A DNA stretch of 20,050 nucleotides from Brachionus plicatilis (lineage: Eukaryota; Rotifera; Eurotatoria; Ploima; Brachionidae). Every line of letters begins with the position of its first letter. The stretch's first letter is position 1. The DNA lies in NCBI GenBank assembly GCA_010279815.1, contig QEOQ01000479.1:239369-259418 (forward strand), given 5' to 3'. This document shows positions 18,040 through 20,050 of the stretch, one piece after another. Made by a program: the position numbers and the translations under genes. The notes beneath the pieces are model-generated. The model was given only the letters and a program-made list of their open reading frames with translations. It had not been told where the DNA came from and made no database searches.

Positions 18040-18387
18040 AGTTTTTATTAATATAAATTAAAATAAAGTTTGTTTTTATAAAGATTTCCAAAAAAAAAAT
18101 ATAAATAGTAAATTGTATGTCACAAAGTTTTTCGATTAAAAAAATCATTTTATCAAGAATAATTAATTAAATTAAAAGAGTTATGACTAAATTACTGGTC
18201 TTTTTTGACCATATTTAAGTACTAGATCATTAATCGGTTCTTTCAGTAATTTTTTAATCACTAGAGGGTCCTAAAACTTGATAGCAATACATAAACTTAA
18301 GTATTTTAAATTTCAAAAGCCAATCATTCATATTAGAGTCATAGTTTTTACGTTATTAGAAAAAATAAGCAAATATTCTTTAAAAAA
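18040..18387. other. AT-rich intergenic stretch
   Basis: It lies between the LINE fragment and the 3' end of the succinyl-CoA ligase gene. Nothing was recognised. Confidence 0.4.
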
Positions 18388-18393
18388 TTTATT
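18388..18393 (-). terminator. Poly(A) signal AATAAA of the succinyl-CoA ligase gene
   Basis: TTTATT on the + strand reads AATAAA on the coding strand, about 100 bp past the stop at 18494-18496. Confidence 0.4.
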
Positions 18394-18493
18394 TAATCAT
18401 TTAAAATTTTTTAATGTGATATTGGTCCTAAAGATCTAGTCTAGATAACAAATTTTAAGCTTCAGACTAGTTCTTTGTTTTAATTGTTCGATT

Positions 18494-19714
18494 TTAATTT
18501 GGAGCATCGCTGCCAGTTATCAATTTATACATTACATTTCCCATTTGAGCTGGTGAGTTGGTGACTTCAACACCGGCTTCTTTTAAGGCATTTATTTTTG
18601 CTTCGGCACCGCCAGACTTGCCTGAAATAATAGCTCCAGCATGGCCCATACGTCTTCCAGGTGGAGCAGAAACACCAGCAATAAAGGAAACAACAGGTTT
18701 TTGCTTTGAACCAACATTATTTTTTTTCAAAAACTCTGCAGCTTGTTCTTCGGCAGATCCACCGATTTCACCGATTAATATGATGCCTTGAGTTTTCGGA
18801 TCTCTTAAGAAAACGTCTAAACAATCGATAAAATTAGTTCCATTAAATGGATCACCACCAATTCCGACACATAATGATTGTCCTAGACCGACTTTAGTGG
18901 TCTGATGAACGGCTTCATAAGTCAAAGTGCCTGATCTTGAGACAATACCGATGATACCTGGTTTGTGAATATGGCCAGGCATAATTCCAATTTTGCACTG
19001 CCCTGGTGCAATAATACCTGGACAGTTTGGACCCACTAGTCTTTTACAAATATATATATAAACTATCAATCTTTTAAAATTGTAAAGAGAATTAATTAAA
19101 ACCTTGATTTATTCTGTTTAAGCAGTTTTCGCTTGACTGTTACCATATCATGTTGAGGAATACCTTCAGTTATGCATACTATTAATGGAATTTCTGCTTC
19201 TACGGCTTCCAATATCGCATTTGCAGCTCCAGGTGGCGGAACATAGATAACTGTAGCTGTAGCTCCAGTCTCTCTTTTAGCCTTTGTTTAAACCAAATCA
19301 AATTTTTTTTATTGAAGAAAAATAGTATCACCTCATCAACACTCTTGAACACTGGTAAACCCAAGTGAGTGGTGCCAGCTTTTGCAGGTGAGACACCACC
19401 AACCATTCTTGTTCCATATTCAATAGCTTGTTGACTGTGAAATGTACCCTTTTGAATCATAAGACATCAAGCCAACAAATAAAATTGATTTTTTATTTAC
19501 TTGTTTTCCAGTAAAGCCTTGACAAATAACTTTGGTATTAGAATCAATGAGGAGATTTCTTCGAGTTGAATCATAAGCAGCCGATTCAATATTTCGAACA
19601 ATATTTAATTGGTTTACTAAATAGAAATTGAATAAAAAAATTAAAATATTGAATTGATTTAATACCTTTGAGTAAACTTTTTAAATTTATCAAACTATTA
19701 TTGAACCTTATCAT
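18494..19714 (-). CDS. SUCLG1: Succinyl-CoA ligase [ADP/GDP-forming] subunit alpha, mitochondrial
   Basis: Five exons (19714-19666, 19616-19501, 19448-19332, 19281-19103, 19040-18494) with introns of 49, 52, 50 and 62 bp give 335 residues; the human protein has 346. All phases close. The enzyme converts succinyl-CoA + NDP + Pi to succinate + NTP + CoA in the TCA cycle, paired with an ADP- or GDP-specific beta subunit encoded elsewhere. The first 24 residues ([20 protein letters not shown] and onward) carry Arg/Lys and hydroxylated residues with no acid, as expected of a mitochondrial targeting peptide. Then come the CoA-binding domain ([43 protein letters not shown]) and the ligase domain ([48 protein letters not shown]). 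The phosphorylated His is residue 287 in [11 protein letters not shown]. The first coding exon is only 49 bp, and the start is the only ATG found in frame there. Confidence 0.96.
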
Positions 19715-20050
19715 CTAAATCAAATTTAAGTTTTGAGGATCAAAATTTAATTTAATATTTTTCAACTAGTATTAGAATTTTAAAATGACTTTTGATCATA
19801 AATAGATCATTTTAATGATGCTGTTTTACGCTATACTTTCATATATGAACTATGCTAATCTGAAACAAGCATCATGTTAGCAAAAATGTTTAGTTAATAT
19901 TCATATTCTAAAATTGGTAATATACTAATGTTTAAAAATTTGCGTGAAGAGTTTTTATTTAATAGCAAAAATAACAAAAATAAATCAACTTTATTTCATT
20001 TTAAACTTTTTCAACTTTTTTTTAAAAGTTGAGCATCTTAAACATTTTTC
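19715..20050. other. Upstream region of the succinyl-CoA ligase gene
   Basis: AT-rich DNA expected to hold the 5' leader and promoter. No TATA box at a convincing distance and no other exon were seen. A small palindrome (TGATCATAAATAGATCA, about 19794-19810) is the only structure. Confidence 0.35.

Noticed and set aside
1..20050. CRISPR array, operon or bacterial-type system
   Set aside because: No regularly spaced identical repeats. The genes are spliced, eukaryotic and functionally unrelated.

Overview
This is AT-rich eukaryotic nuclear DNA from what looks like a protostome invertebrate. Three genes can be reconstructed with confidence, and nearly all of their introns are 47-66 bp with GT..AG ends. 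The homeodomain gene matches the Arrowhead/LHX6-LHX8 family of animals and resembles Drosophila Awh most closely. The very low GC, tiny introns and transposon debris would fit a rotifer-like animal, but the sequence alone does not prove a taxon.

Region 1 (1-1824) holds the last three exons of an unrecognised + strand gene, ending tail-to-tail with a SIRT2-type sirtuin on the - strand. Only 55 bp separate the two stop codons. Region 2 (about 1825-4500) is non-coding. It holds a long inverted repeat, TTACGTAA-type repeats, the 3' end of a pogo/Tigger-like transposon and a LINE/SINE-like tail. Region 3 (4533-5735) is the LIM-homeobox gene on the - strand, with two LIM domains, a homeodomain and a short acidic C-terminus in four exons. 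A phase-compatible upstream first exon lies near 7700, followed by about 1 kb of less AT-rich DNA that could be its control region.

Region 4 (about 7100-18040) is a transposon graveyard. It contains a 195-bp MITE, a 140-bp MITE inserted into a decayed reading frame, an internally deleted mariner, a GC-rich repeat block with recent duplication, a decayed Tc1/mariner-superfamily transposase and the 3' end of a non-LTR retrotransposon. Region 5 (18388-19714) is a five-exon mitochondrial succinyl-CoA ligase alpha subunit on the - strand.

The three genes have unrelated jobs (deacylation, transcription control, TCA cycle) and show no joint function. Several real exons are too short or in the wrong frame to appear as long ORFs, and several long ORFs are antisense shadows of transposon coding sequence. 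I found no convincing new multi-gene system. The least explained pieces are the gene tail at 1-736, the decayed frame at 10156-10516 and the GC-rich repeat block at 14449-15409.
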